A stretch of DNA of 64,000 bases from SW4 sp042466115 (GTDB lineage Bacteria; Pseudomonadota; Alphaproteobacteria; Rhodobacterales; Rhodobacteraceae), in assembly GCF_042466115.1 (NCBI RefSeq), contig NZ_JAXHBQ010000001.1:1488001-1552000 (forward strand), given 5' to 3'. Numbering within the stretch: the stretch's first letter is position 1; the number at the start of each line of letters is the position of its first letter. The translations under genes and the position numbers were made by a program. The notes under the pieces were generated by a model. It did not search any database and was not told where the DNA came from. It saw only the letters and a list, made by a program, of their open reading frames with translations. Positions 7,763 to 16,573 of this stretch are shown here, piece by piece.

Positions 7763-8827
7763 TCAGGCCGCCTTGTGACGCAGGATCGCCGCCTCGCTGC
7801 CCGAGAGAACGCGGCGCGCATATGCACCGTATGCCTGCGGATCAGCCTGAATTTCGGGCACCTGCGCAAACAGAAGCGCGCGCTGGTCCGGGTCCATCGT
7901 ATCAAGGCCGGCACTGGCCGGGTGAAAGCTTTCGGTTTCCACGTTGTTGGCAAACACGACCTGATGGCTGGGCAACAACATGTGGATATAAGTCACCTCG
8001 CGCACCGCGTGATCAACCAGGATGTTGTGATCGTTCACCAGGTCACGGGCCGTCACCAACACTTCGTCGGCATTGAACAGTTCGCGCGCCCGCGCGCCGC
8101 GCAACAAAATCCGGTGATCGGGGGATACCAACAGGCCTTCGTCCGGCACGTCCTGATCCAGCGATCCGGCGCGCAATCGCACAGGTGCCAGATGCGGCAT
8201 CGCGTATAGGCGCGCGCCCGTGATGCGGCGGCTTCCGGTCCACAGAACTTCCTGACAGCCATTGTCCTTGGTCTGCACAAAGTCGCCCTGCGTGATATCC
8301 TCTATCCGTTTCGCACCTTCATCGGTGCGGATCATCGTGCCCGGCGTAAAGCAAATCACACCGCCGGGGCGATCCTCGACCTGATCGCGCGCATCCAGAT
8401 TGACGTTATGGCTGACAACCCAAAGGTCCACGTGGCGCGGCGGGATTTCCCCCACGAACATCAACAGGCGCGCCGATGGGCTGGCCCCTTCGATGATCGT
8501 CACGGTCCATGTGTCGCGTCCGTCAGTAACGGTGAAACTGGTTTCGGCCAGTTGTACAGGCACTGTCACCTGATCCAGCCGTGATGTATCTGCCTCGACT
8601 GCGCGCAACAGTTTGCGCACCGAGTGCGCTGCGCGTTTGCGAAGGTCTGCCTCTCCCATTGCGTCGCCAAGCGGTAATATCTCGCGGGGTCCGTCAACGC
8701 GCACGGCGTCGCCGGTCCACGACCAGGCGGTGCCAACGCGCAATGCGTCCAGCGGTGCGGACCAAAGCCCGTCCAGTTCCGTTTGCGACCAGGAGATGAC
8801 AAACGTGCCCTTAAAGCCCGTTTTCAT
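7763..8827 (-). CDS. Hint-domain (hedgehog/intein-type) protein
   Basis: The product is 354 residues. The N-terminal 155 residues hold a small beta domain. The Hint module begins with CFTPGT (Cys159), the nucleophile position of autoprocessing Hint domains, and continues with MIRTDEGAKRIEDI and the later SPDHRILLRG block B-like motif (about 227-236). Many such proteins occur in Rhodobacterales, often several per genome, and their function is not known. No intein-style C-terminal Asn with a following extein is evident; the C-terminus (about 300-354) looks like an alpha-helical tail. The M50 peptidase gene lies just downstream. Confidence 0.85.
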   Translation of the reverse strand: MKTGFKGTFVISWSQTELDGLWSAPLDALRVGTAWSWTGDAVRVDGPREILPLGDAMGEADLRKRAAHSVRKLLRAVEADTSRLDQVTVPVQLAETSFTVTDGRDTWTVTIIEGASPSARLLMFVGEIPPRHVDLWVVSHNVNLDARDQVEDRPGGVICFTPGTMIRTDEGAKRIEDITQGDFVQTKDNGCQEVLWTGSRRITGARLYAMPHLAPVRLRAGSLDQDVPDEGLLVSPDHRILLRGARARELFNADEVLVTARDLVNDHNILVDHAVREVTYIHMLLPSHQVVFANNVETESFHPASAGLDTMDPDQRALLFAQVPEIQADPQAYGAYARRVLSGSEAAILRHKAA

Positions 8828-8942
8828 GCCCGTATCTGCCTCATATTGTCATACCGCGTCTTTGCGCAGCTTTACGAGACAACCCTAACAGGGGTGATTC
8901 GCACGGATCAAGTCACTTTAAGAGTGACCGTTAACTATTTCT

Positions 8943-9842
8943 TCAGAAGTTGAAATTTAGCTTCAGTGACCCCAGAACCTGTCCTTCGGGTTGGCCGACA
9001 AATTCTTCGCTTAGATAGGTCACACCATAAAAGAACGATGTGTCCTCGAAGATTTGCCAGTGCAATCCGGCGCGTGCGCGGGTGCGGGTTTCGGTCGGGG
9101 CATATCCCAAATCGGCCGGAAGATAGACACTGTTGCCGACCATCGCGTAATCGGCACCAAGAACGAAATTCACACCGGAATCGTTGCTTTCCACGCCGCG
9201 ATAAAGCTGCCCGGTGGTCACATCACGCAACAGAAAATCGTTTTGCCCAACGCGGCCGATCAACACATCGGCTCCAACGCGGAAAATTTCCTCGACGCCG
9301 GCCTGTCCTTCGACAAAGGGGCGGAACGTCACCCGATCCGACACGCGATAGCTGCGCGACAATTCAACTGTGCCACTTAGGTAAACCTGATCATCAAGCT
9401 GCGTGGCGACACCTTCGGGCGCGGGCGCGCCAACGACATCGTGGAACCATTCCTGAAAATCCGACACGCCCGTGCCGGGGCCAATCGCGACAATGTCACC
9501 GCCAACGGACACTTCAATGGTGCCAACCGCATAATGCGTGTGCGCGCCAAACGACAAGACGCCCGCATAAGGGCGATCCGATGTGCCGCGGGATGGCGCG
9601 ATGATTTCAGTGCGCAACCGGTATTCCATCAAGGCGCCTGCGCGTTCGGGGCGGTTTCCGTCCCAACCGGCGCCGCGCACCTGGCTGATCACATAGCCAC
9701 CCGTGCGCCAGCGATCATCGTTATCACCAAAGTAGTCATTGGTAAAAAGGCGTCCGTATCCCAATACCTCGCGCCCTTCGGCAAGGGCAGGCGTGGCAGC
9801 AGTAACGGCGGAAAACAAAAGAACGGCGGAAAGGCTACGCAT
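8943..9842 (-). CDS. lpxR: LpxR-like outer membrane lipid A deacylase (DUF2219)
   Basis: The product is about 299 residues with a signal peptide cleaved near ALA-EG (residue 22). The motif TNDYFGDNDDRWRTGG (34-49) matches the LpxR active-site region (Asn, Asp, then Arg/Thr-Gly). Alternating hydrophobic strands follow and the chain ends in LKLNFNF, a typical beta-barrel C-terminus with terminal Phe. LpxR removes the 3'-acyloxyacyl group of lipid A at the outer membrane. The ATG at 9842 was preferred to a TTG at 9854. The family also contains proteins of unproven activity, so the assignment is by motif only. Confidence 0.75.
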   Translation of the reverse strand: MRSLSAVLLFSAVTAATPALAEGREVLGYGRLFTNDYFGDNDDRWRTGGYVISQVRGAGWDGNRPERAGALMEYRLRTEIIAPSRGTSDRPYAGVLSFGAHTHYAVGTIEVSVGGDIVAIGPGTGVSDFQEWFHDVVGAPAPEGVATQLDDQVYLSGTVELSRSYRVSDRVTFRPFVEGQAGVEEIFRVGADVLIGRVGQNDFLLRDVTTGQLYRGVESNDSGVNFVLGADYAMVGNSVYLPADLGYAPTETRTRARAGLHWQIFEDTSFFYGVTYLSEEFVGQPEGQVLGSLKLNFNF

Positions 9843-9996
9843 GGATATCCCCAATTAGATCAGCGCCCCCCGGCCCTGTGCTTATAGGACATCGGTGTTT
9901 GATCTGGCCACGGGTTTTGGCACTTGCACCGCAGCTATTGCGCGAATGACACAGAAGGCGGTTTGCGCCGCCGCCAATTTGCGGCATGAGGGCGGG

Positions 9997-10464
9997 ATGA
10001 CACAAACCAATCCGCCCCTGTTTGCCTTTCTGATCGCCTTTGGGACCGGTGGGTTGTTGACCCTGATGGTGCTGTTCAATGGCCAGTTGGCAGCGCATGG
10101 CACAGCGATGTTCGCATCGTGGACGGCACATGGCACGGGCACGATCGCAGCGCTGGTGTTCCTGCTGATCCTGCAGCGGCGCAAGCGCAGCCCGATCATC
10201 GGTCAGGCCCCGGTATGGTCATTCCTGGGTGGCGCATCAGGCGCGCTGACGGTCGTGTTGACGTCGGTCACTGTGAACACGGCGCTGGCACTGTCGGGAA
10301 CCCTGGCATTGGGATTGGTCGGTCAGGTGGGGTTCGGGCTGGTCGCCGACCGGTTCGGATTGTTCGGCCTGCCCCGCCGCCGCCCGACCTTGCACGATCT
10401 TGGCGCACTGGCGTTGATCTGCGGGGGCAGCCTGCTGATCATCTTTTCGGGGGGCAGTGCGTGA
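9997..10464 (+). CDS. DUF606 (YdcZ-like) half-transporter, first copy
   Basis: The product is 155 residues with five predicted membrane helices (for example LFAFLIAFGTGGLLTLMV and LALSGTLALGLVGQVGFGLV). It belongs to the DMT superfamily small DUF606/YdcZ group, whose substrates are unknown. The ATG at 9997 follows GAGGGCGGG; reading further upstream gives non-membrane sequence. Its TGA overlaps the start region of a second DUF606 gene, so this is a head-to-tail pair that probably makes a heterodimer. Confidence 0.75.
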   Translation: MTQTNPPLFAFLIAFGTGGLLTLMVLFNGQLAAHGTAMFASWTAHGTGTIAALVFLLILQRRKRSPIIGQAPVWSFLGGASGALTVVLTSVTVNTALALSGTLALGLVGQVGFGLVADRFGLFGLPRRRPTLHDLGALALICGGSLLIIFSGGSA

Positions 10465-10466
10465 CA

Positions 10467-10889
10467 ATGGTCATCCTTGCCTTGATTGCTGGCGTGCTTG
10501 TCAGCCTGAGCCGCCAGATCAACGGGCGGCTTTCGTTGGCGACCTCGCCCATGGCCTCGTCGTTCTGGAACCATATCGTCGGCTTTGTCATCATCAGCAT
10601 CATCGCCCTGGCCTTTGGTGGTCTTTGGCCTGGTGACGGCCCACCCGATCCCCCGCTGATTGCCTATATCGGTGGCACGATCGGAGTCGTGTTCATTGCC
10701 GCAAGCAGTTGGCTGATCACCCGCATAGGTGCCGTGAACACCGCGCTGATGATCATCGCCGGGCAGATGGTGTCCGGTGTTGTGCTGGATGTGGCCGCAG
10801 GGATCGCTGGCACCCCGTGGATGCGCGCCGCGGGTGTGGCGATGATTATCGCCGGCATGTGGTTGGCCCAACGCCAGCGCGCCCGCTAA
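10467..10889 (+). CDS. DUF606 (YdcZ-like) half-transporter, second copy
   Basis: The product is 140 residues with five predicted membrane helices. It keeps the YdcZ pattern near the N-terminus (SRQINGRLS, then FWNHIVGF) and a C-terminal GVAMIIAGM helix. The start could also be the GTG at 10461, which overlaps the previous gene's TGA. The gene is translationally linked to the first DUF606 gene and is followed by the mrp operon after about 130 bases. Confidence 0.75.
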   Translation: MVILALIAGVLVSLSRQINGRLSLATSPMASSFWNHIVGFVIISIIALAFGGLWPGDGPPDPPLIAYIGGTIGVVFIAASSWLITRIGAVNTALMIIAGQMVSGVVLDVAAGIAGTPWMRAAGVAMIIAGMWLAQRQRAR

Positions 10890-11016
10890 ATCGGGTAGTG
10901 CCTCTGCCACGATCCTGTTAGGAATGCCTGACCGATTTTTGCCCGCGAACCTTGCCTTTGTGCAAATCCGGTGCATTTTTGGACAAAGCAAAAAAACGAT
11001 CCATGCAGGAGTCGCC

Positions 11017-13605
11017 GTGTCCCTTTTTCTAATCGTCCTGCTGCCTTTCATCGGCGCGCTTTTGCCAGGCTTGATGAATCAGGCGGGGCGATCAGCCTGC
11101 GCGGGCGTGACGTTCATGGTTTCGCTGGCAGCCTTTGTCGGGTTGCTGACAAATCTTCCAACCGTGCTGGCGGGCGAGGTCGTGATGGCCCGGATCGACT
11201 GGATGCCATTGCTGGGCCTGAACTTTACGTTGATGCTTGATGGCTTGGGCTTTTTCTTTGCCCTTCTGATCCTCGGGATCGGATTGTTGATCATCGCTTA
11301 CGCGCGCCACTACCTAAGCCGCGACGACAATATGGGCGAATTTTTCACCTATCTGTTGCTATTCCAAGGCGCGATGGTTGGTATTGTCTTAAGCGACAAC
11401 ATCCTGCTTTTGCTGGTGTTCTGGGAGCTGACATCGCTGTCGTCCTTCCTGTTGATTGGCTATTGGAAGCACCTACCCGCAGGTCGTCAGGGCGCGCGCA
11501 TGGCGCTGGCCGTGACGGGAATGGGTGGCCTTGCGATGATCGGCGGGATGCTGATCCTTGGGCAGATTGTCGGCAGCTATGACCTGAGCGTGATCTTGCA
11601 AAACCGCGATCTGATTCAGGCCGACCCGCTGTATGTGCCCGCCCTGATCCTGATCCTGCTGGGCTGTTTCACAAAGTCCGCACAGTTTCCATTCCATTTC
11701 TGGTTGCCCCACGCGATGGCGGCGCCAACGCCGGTGTCCGCCTACCTGCACTCGGCGACGATGGTCAAAGCCGGGATATTCCTGATGGCGCGGATGTGGC
11801 CCGTGCTGTCGGGCACACCGGAATGGTTCGTGATTGTCACAACCGCCGGTTTGGTCACGATGGTGCTGGGCGCGGTGATCGCGCTGTTCAAACACGATCT
11901 CAAGGCGCTGCTGGCCTTTTCAACGGTCAGCCATCTGGGCCTGATCACCATGTTGTTGGGCACAGGCACGGCCTTTGGCGCGATGGCGGCCGTGTTCCAC
12001 ATCCTTAACCATGCCACATTCAAGGCCGCGCTGTTCATGTCAGCGGGCATCATTGATCACGAGGCCCACACGCGCGACATTCGCCGCCTTGGCGGCCTGC
12101 GCAAGCTGATGCCTGTGACCTTTGTCATTGCCACGCTTGCGGCACTTTCGATGGCAGGTATCCCGCTGTTGAACGGGTTCCTGTCCAAGGAAATGATGCT
12201 GGAGGAAGCCAATCACACAGTGCTGTTCGGCGCGCACTGGTTGGTCCCTGTGTTGGCAACATTCGGTGCGCTTTTCTCGGCCGCATACAGTTTCCGCCTG
12301 ATCGGCCATGTGTTTCTTGGCCCGGTGCGTGACGACTATCCTGCCACGCCCCATGATCCGCCAGCGGGGCTTTGGCTTCCGCCTGCCCTGTTGATTGTGC
12401 CCGTGATCGTGATCGGTGTCGCACCCTTTGTGGCCGAACCCTTTGTCAAGCTTGTCACGGCGGCGGTCCTGGGCGGCGAGGCAAGCGTGCCCTCGGCCTA
12501 TTTCAAGATCTGGCACGGGCTGGTGCCTGCGCTGTTTATATCGATCATCGCGGTGGTTGGCGGTTTGGCGTTGCTGGCCGTCTTCAACCCCGCATTGCGA
12601 TTCTGGGACGCGACCCCGCGCCCCGAAGCCAAGACGATTTTCGACGCAGTGATCCAAAGCGCTGTGGACGCTGCGCGCGCACTGATCCTGCCCCTGCATA
12701 ACGGCGCCTTCTCGCGCTATGCGGCGGTGGCCTCTGCCGTGATCATTGCCGCCGGATATCACGCCTGGGCAACCGGCACCGTGGGCGCTGCGACCCGTTC
12801 CCTGCAATCCGTCGGCCCCGTGCCGATTGCCGGATGGGCGATGTTGGTCGCCGCAACGGCGGGGCTGGTCTTTATGCACCGCAACCGCCTGTTGTCACTG
12901 ATCCTGATCGGGATCGTCGGCCTGATGGTTTCCATCGCCTTTGTCTTTCTCAGCGCGCCCGACCTTGCGATGACCCAGTTCACGGTCGAGGTAGTGACGA
13001 TTATCCTGCTTCTTCTTGCACTGAACTTCCTGCCAAACCGCACTCCGGTCGAAAGCTCGGTTCTGCGCCGTGTGCGCGACGGCATTGTTGCCGTGGCGGG
13101 CGGGTTGGCGACCTTTGCGCTGGCCTATTATTTTCTGCTGCGCGATGCGGTCACAACGCCCATCTCCGAGTTCCACCTTGCCAATTCTTACAAAGGTGGT
13201 GGCGGCACGAACGTGGTCAACGTGATCCTTGTGGATTTTCGTGGCTTTGACACCTACGGCGAAATTATCGTTCTGGGCATTGCCGCGCTGCTGATTTACG
13301 CGCTGACGGAAACCCTGCTGGGTGGGCCGGTGCGCGCACGCCTGCTGAATCGCAAACCCGATCAGCCGCGCGCGGGCAACATGCATCCGATGATGATGGT
13401 CGTGCTGACGCGGGTGATCATGCCCATCGTCCTGATGGTCGGCTTTTACATCTTCCTGCGCGGTCACAACGAACCGGGCGGTGGCTTTATCGCGGGGCTG
13501 ATCGTGTCGATTGCCGTTGTGATGCAATATATGGCAAGCGGGTTCTCGTGGGCCTCGGTCGCTTGCGCTATCCCTATCACGGCGTCATCGGCGCGGGCGT
13601 ATTAA
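11017..13605 (+). CDS. mrpA: Na+/H+ antiporter subunit MrpA (fused A/B, frameshifted near 13557)
   Basis: The visible frame gives 862 residues. It contains the NuoL-like antiporter core (for example FWLPHAMAAPTPVSAYLHSATMVKAGIFL and LLAFSTVSHLGLI regions), the MrpA C-terminal DUF4040/MbhE-like helices, and the start of an MnhB/MrpB domain (VLTRVIMPIVLMVGFYIFLRGHNEPGG). Alphaproteobacteria carry MrpA fused to MrpB. Here the reading frame is lost at about 13557: the last residues after GFSWAS are foreign to the family, and the rest of MrpB continues in the -1 frame from 13557. One missing G (tcGGt for tcGGGt) would restore the frame. The start is a GTG with CAGGAG upstream. It is the first gene of an mrpABCDEFG operon for cation/pH homeostasis. 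Confidence 0.85.
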   Translation: MSLFLIVLLPFIGALLPGLMNQAGRSACAGVTFMVSLAAFVGLLTNLPTVLAGEVVMARIDWMPLLGLNFTLMLDGLGFFFALLILGIGLLIIAYARHYLSRDDNMGEFFTYLLLFQGAMVGIVLSDNILLLLVFWELTSLSSFLLIGYWKHLPAGRQGARMALAVTGMGGLAMIGGMLILGQIVGSYDLSVILQNRDLIQADPLYVPALILILLGCFTKSAQFPFHFWLPHAMAAPTPVSAYLHSATMVKAGIFLMARMWPVLSGTPEWFVIVTTAGLVTMVLGAVIALFKHDLKALLAFSTVSHLGLITMLLGTGTAFGAMAAVFHILNHATFKAALFMSAGIIDHEAHTRDIRRLGGLRKLMPVTFVIATLAALSMAGIPLLNGFLSKEMMLEEANHTVLFGAHWLVPVLATFGALFSAAYSFRLIGHVFLGPVRDDYPATPHDPPAGLWLPPALLIVPVIVIGVAPFVAEPFVKLVTAAVLGGEASVPSAYFKIWHGLVPALFISIIAVVGGLALLAVFNPALRFWDATPRPEAKTIFDAVIQSAVDAARALILPLHNGAFSRYAAVASAVIIAAGYHAWATGTVGAATRSLQSVGPVPIAGWAMLVAATAGLVFMHRNRLLSLILIGIVGLMVSIAFVFLSAPDLAMTQFTVEVVTIILLLLALNFLPNRTPVESSVLRRVRDGIVAVAGGLATFALAYYFLLRDAVTTPISEFHLANSYKGGGGTNVVNVILVDFRGFDTYGEIIVLGIAALLIYALTETLLGGPVRARLLNRKPDQPRAGNMHPMMMVVLTRVIMPIVLMVGFYIFLRGHNEPGGGFIAGLIVSIAVVMQYMASGFSWASVACAIPITASSARAY

Positions 13606-13892
13606 TCGCGGGCCTTACCGGGATCGGATCGTGGTTCTTTGGCAAACCTTTCCTGACGTCGGATTTCACCTATGTGCGCATCCCGCCCTTTGAAAAGTTC
13701 GAACTGGCCACAGCGGCGCTGTTTGACCTTGGTGTGTTCCTTGCCGTTGTCGGGGCGGTGATGCTGTCATTGGAAAGCTTTTCACGGCTGGCGCGCCGCG
13801 CCCATGTGCCCGAAAGCGAATTTCCGATGGATATCGACCCGTCACGCGAAGGGCCGCTGTCAGACATTCCAACCACCAAAGAGGGAGCGTAA
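13548..13892 (+). CDS. mrpB: C-terminal part of the MrpB domain, out of frame with mrpA
   Basis: The frame yields up to 114 residues beginning at a GTG, but family similarity begins at GRLRYPYHGV (from 13557) and continues with GWFFGKPFLTS-type and FDLGVFLAVVGAVML motifs of MnhB/MrpB. The first MrpB helix lies in the preceding frame, so a protein started here would lack it. Either it is the continuation of mrpA separated by a 1-base deletion (real or in the assembly), or it is expressed by frameshifting. No good Shine-Dalgarno was seen for the GTG at 13548. It is followed four bases later by mrpC. Confidence 0.7.
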   Translation: MGLGRLRYPYHGVIGAGVLIAGLTGIGSWFFGKPFLTSDFTYVRIPPFEKFELATAALFDLGVFLAVVGAVMLSLESFSRLARRAHVPESEFPMDIDPSREGPLSDIPTTKEGA

Positions 13893-13895
13893 GTC

Positions 13896-14249
13896 ATGGA
13901 ACTGCTCGTTGCCTCGGCCATTGGTATCCTCACGGCAGGTGGTTTGTATCTGGTGCTGCGGTTGCGCACCTTTCCGGTCATTCTTGGGATTTCGTTGCTG
14001 ACCTATGCGGTCAATGTGTTTCTGTTCAGTTCGGGCAGGCTGACTGTGGGGTCTGCCCCTGTCCTGCGTGATGGCGTGACCACATACGCCGATCCGCTGC
14101 CCCAGGCGCTGGTCCTGACGGCCATCGTGATTTCGTTCGGAATGACGGCCGTTGTGGTGATGATCGGCCTTGGTGCCTTCCTTGGGTCGGATGACGACCA
14201 CGTGGATGACCAGCCTGACACAGATGATCAGGCGGAGGACACCGTATGA
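13896..14249 (+). CDS. mrpC: Na+/H+ antiporter subunit MrpC
   Basis: The product is 117 residues with three membrane helices. It is NuoK-like, with LLTYAVNVFLFSSG and an acidic C-terminal tail (DDDHVDDQPDTDD). A GAGGGAG ribosome site precedes the ATG. The stop overlaps the mrpD ATG (ATGA). MrpC links the MrpA and MrpD modules in the Mrp complex. Confidence 0.93.
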   Translation: MELLVASAIGILTAGGLYLVLRLRTFPVILGISLLTYAVNVFLFSSGRLTVGSAPVLRDGVTTYADPLPQALVLTAIVISFGMTAVVVMIGLGAFLGSDDDHVDDQPDTDDQAEDTV

Positions 14250-15787
14250 CCCACTGGATCATCGCCCCCGTTGTTTTGCCCGCACTGCTGGCCCCGTTCA
14301 TCGTTCTTGCGGCGCGCTACCACATCGGCATCCAGCGCGTCCTGTCACTGGTTGGCGTTGGCGCGCTGGTGGCCATCGCCGCGGCCCTTGCATGGCAAAC
14401 CGCGGACGGCACGATCGTGCTGTATCAACTCGGCGATTGGGCCGCGCCTTTCGGGATTGTGCTGGTGGGTGATCGGCTGTCGACGCTGATGGTCCTCCTG
14501 ACTGCGATCTTGGCGCTGTTTGTCCTGCTCTATGCGATCGGATCAGGCTGGGACGACCGCGGGCGGCATTTTCACGCACTGTTCCAGTTCCAACTGATGG
14601 GCATCATGGGCGCGTTCCTGACCGGCGACCTGTTCAACCTGTTCGTGTTCTTTGAGGTGCTGCTGATTGCATCCTATGGGCTGATGATCCACGCGGGCGG
14701 CAATGCACGGCTGCGCGCCGGTGTCCAATACGTGCTGTTCAACCTGATCGGATCAACATTGTTCCTGTTCGCGCTGGGGGCGATTTACGCCGCGACCGGC
14801 ACGCTCAACATGGCCGATCTGGCGCAGCGGGTGGCCATGATCAGCCCCGACGACACGGTCGGTATCCGCGTGGCGGCTGTTCTGCTTTTGCTGGTCTTTG
14901 CGATCAAGGCGGCCCTTGTGCCGCTGCATTTCTGGCTCCCCTCCAGCTATGCCGAAGCCCCTGCCCCCGTTGCCGCCCTGTTCGCGATCATGACCAAAGT
15001 CGGCGCCTATGCAATCATCCGCGTCTATACGATGATCTTTCCGCCTGACCTTGAAGTCATGGCAGGCCTGCATGATTTCTGGCTGCTGCCTGCTGCACTT
15101 GTGTCACTTGCCATCGGCATGATCGGCGTCTTGGCCGCCAAAAAACTTGACCGTCTGATCGCCTTTTCAGTGATCGGGTCCATGGGGATGGTCATGGTGT
15201 CGATCGCGCTGTTTACCCCCGCAGGGATTGCCGCCGCGCTTTATTACATGGTTCACTCCACACTTGCGGGTGCGGCCTTGTTCCTGATTTCCGACCTGGT
15301 GCGCACGGGAAGGGCCAGCCTCGCTCTGACGCCCCAAGCGCCCATCGCGGGGGCAGCCCTGACAGCGGGCCTGTTTTTCACCGGCGCAATTGCAATGGCG
15401 GGCCTGCCGCCCCTGTCGGGATTTCTGGGCAAGCTTGTGATCCTTCAAGCTGCATATCCATCGGATTTGATGGTCTGGATCTGGGCCGTCGTCCTTGGGT
15501 CAAGCCTGATTTCGATTGTCGGGTTCGCGCGTGCAGGCAGCACCCTGTTCTGGAAAAGCCAAAGCATCCCGATGCCCGAAGATGCCCCCGAACAGATGCG
15601 CCCCGCGATCCTGTCCTATGTGGCCGTGGGCGGGCTCATCACAGTGTTGGCTGCGCACACCGTGTTTGCCGGACAGGTGCATGGCTACACCAATGCCATT
15701 GCCACCCAGCTTTTTGCGCCAACCGATTACACCGAAACCGTCCTTGAAACACCGGGCAAGCTTAGCACACCGCAGGAGGATCACTGA
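14246..15787 (+). CDS. mrpD: Na+/H+ antiporter subunit MrpD
   Basis: The product is 513 residues of the NuoN/NuoL-like antiporter family, with about 14 membrane helices. Visible hallmarks include TGDLFNLFVFFEVLLIASYGL (a glutamate in the fifth helix region), KAALVPLHFWLPSSYAEAPAP and LPPLSGFLGKL. It forms the second proton-channel half of the Mrp antiporter. Starts by ATGA overlap with mrpC and ends two bases before the mrpE ATG. Confidence 0.96.
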   Translation: MTHWIIAPVVLPALLAPFIVLAARYHIGIQRVLSLVGVGALVAIAAALAWQTADGTIVLYQLGDWAAPFGIVLVGDRLSTLMVLLTAILALFVLLYAIGSGWDDRGRHFHALFQFQLMGIMGAFLTGDLFNLFVFFEVLLIASYGLMIHAGGNARLRAGVQYVLFNLIGSTLFLFALGAIYAATGTLNMADLAQRVAMISPDDTVGIRVAAVLLLLVFAIKAALVPLHFWLPSSYAEAPAPVAALFAIMTKVGAYAIIRVYTMIFPPDLEVMAGLHDFWLLPAALVSLAIGMIGVLAAKKLDRLIAFSVIGSMGMVMVSIALFTPAGIAAALYYMVHSTLAGAALFLISDLVRTGRASLALTPQAPIAGAALTAGLFFTGAIAMAGLPPLSGFLGKLVILQAAYPSDLMVWIWAVVLGSSLISIVGFARAGSTLFWKSQSIPMPEDAPEQMRPAILSYVAVGGLITVLAAHTVFAGQVHGYTNAIATQLFAPTDYTETVLETPGKLSTPQEDH

Positions 15788-15788
15788 C

Positions 15789-16289
15789 ATGACACGCGCA
15801 TTGCGATGGTTGATCCCGCATCCGTTCCTGACGCTATTGCTGGCGATTGTCTGGGTGTTGCTGCAAAACGAGGTTTCCGCAGGTATGGCCGTGTTCGGGG
15901 TGATCCTTGGTGTGCTGATCCCCTTGGCCACATCGGTCTGGTGGCCCGACCGCCCGACCAGCTTTCACATGGGCAAAATGGTGCGCTACAGTCTTGTGGT
16001 GATGTGGGACATCATGGTCGCCAATGTGCAGGTTGCCTGGGTCGTGCTGACAGTTCCCAACAGCAAGCTTAAACCCGCGTGGATCGTTGTCCCGCTTGAT
16101 CTGGTCGCGCCCGAAGCCATCACCATGCTTGCGGGCACAATCACGCTGACACCGGGAACGGTATCAGCTGATTTGTCCGACGAAGGGCACAGCCTGTTGG
16201 TGCATGTGCTGCATACCGACGATCCCGATAGTGTGCGCGACGATATCAAGACCCGCTACGAGGCCCGCCTCAAGGAGATTTTCACATGA
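15789..16289 (+). CDS. mrpE: Na+/H+ antiporter subunit MrpE
   Basis: The product is 166 residues with two N-terminal membrane helices (about 11-45) and a soluble MnhE domain. The motif ITMLAGTITLTPGTVSAD and LLVHVLHTDD are characteristic. The ATG at 15789 lies directly behind the mrpD stop, with AGGAGG upstream. The stop overlaps mrpF by ATGA. Confidence 0.95.
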   Translation: MTRALRWLIPHPFLTLLLAIVWVLLQNEVSAGMAVFGVILGVLIPLATSVWWPDRPTSFHMGKMVRYSLVVMWDIMVANVQVAWVVLTVPNSKLKPAWIVVPLDLVAPEAITMLAGTITLTPGTVSADLSDEGHSLLVHVLHTDDPDSVRDDIKTRYEARLKEIFT

Positions 16290-16573
16290 GTTTCGCAACC
16301 CAACTGATGGAAACGACCCTGATCATTGCCTTTGTCACGCTCGCCTTTGCACAGGCGTTGTGCATGGTGCGGCTTGTGATCGGACCAACCACCGGCGACC
16401 GGATTCTTGCGCTTGATACCATGGTGATCAATGCGCTGGGTATCGTCGTTCTGCTGGGAATTCACCAAGGCGGGCGCATTTACTTCGAGGTCTCGTTGCT
16501 GATCGCAATGCTGGGATTTGTGTCCACCGTGGCACTGGCCCGCTTCATGCTGCGGGGGGACATCATCGAATGA
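16286..16573 (+). CDS. mrpF: Na+/H+ antiporter subunit MrpF
   Basis: The product is 95 residues with three membrane helices. It shows the MrpF pattern RLVIGPTTGDRILALDTM followed by a hydrophobic segment and FVSTVALARF. It overlaps both mrpE and mrpG by ATGA, so the operon is fully translationally coupled here. Confidence 0.95.
   Translation: MSFATQLMETTLIIAFVTLAFAQALCMVRLVIGPTTGDRILALDTMVINALGIVVLLGIHQGGRIYFEVSLLIAMLGFVSTVALARFMLRGDIIE

Noticed and set aside
7763..8827. Intein inside a host gene
   Set aside because: No split host protein surrounds the Hint module and no intein C-terminal His-Asn plus extein was found.
8912..8930. Terminator between the LpxR-like and Hint genes
   Set aside because: GTCAC/GTGAC arms form only a six-pair stem without a T run.
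13545..13565. Programmed -1 frameshift site in mrpA
   Set aside because: No slippery heptamer and no evident downstream stem; a 1-base deletion or sequence error explains the data more simply.
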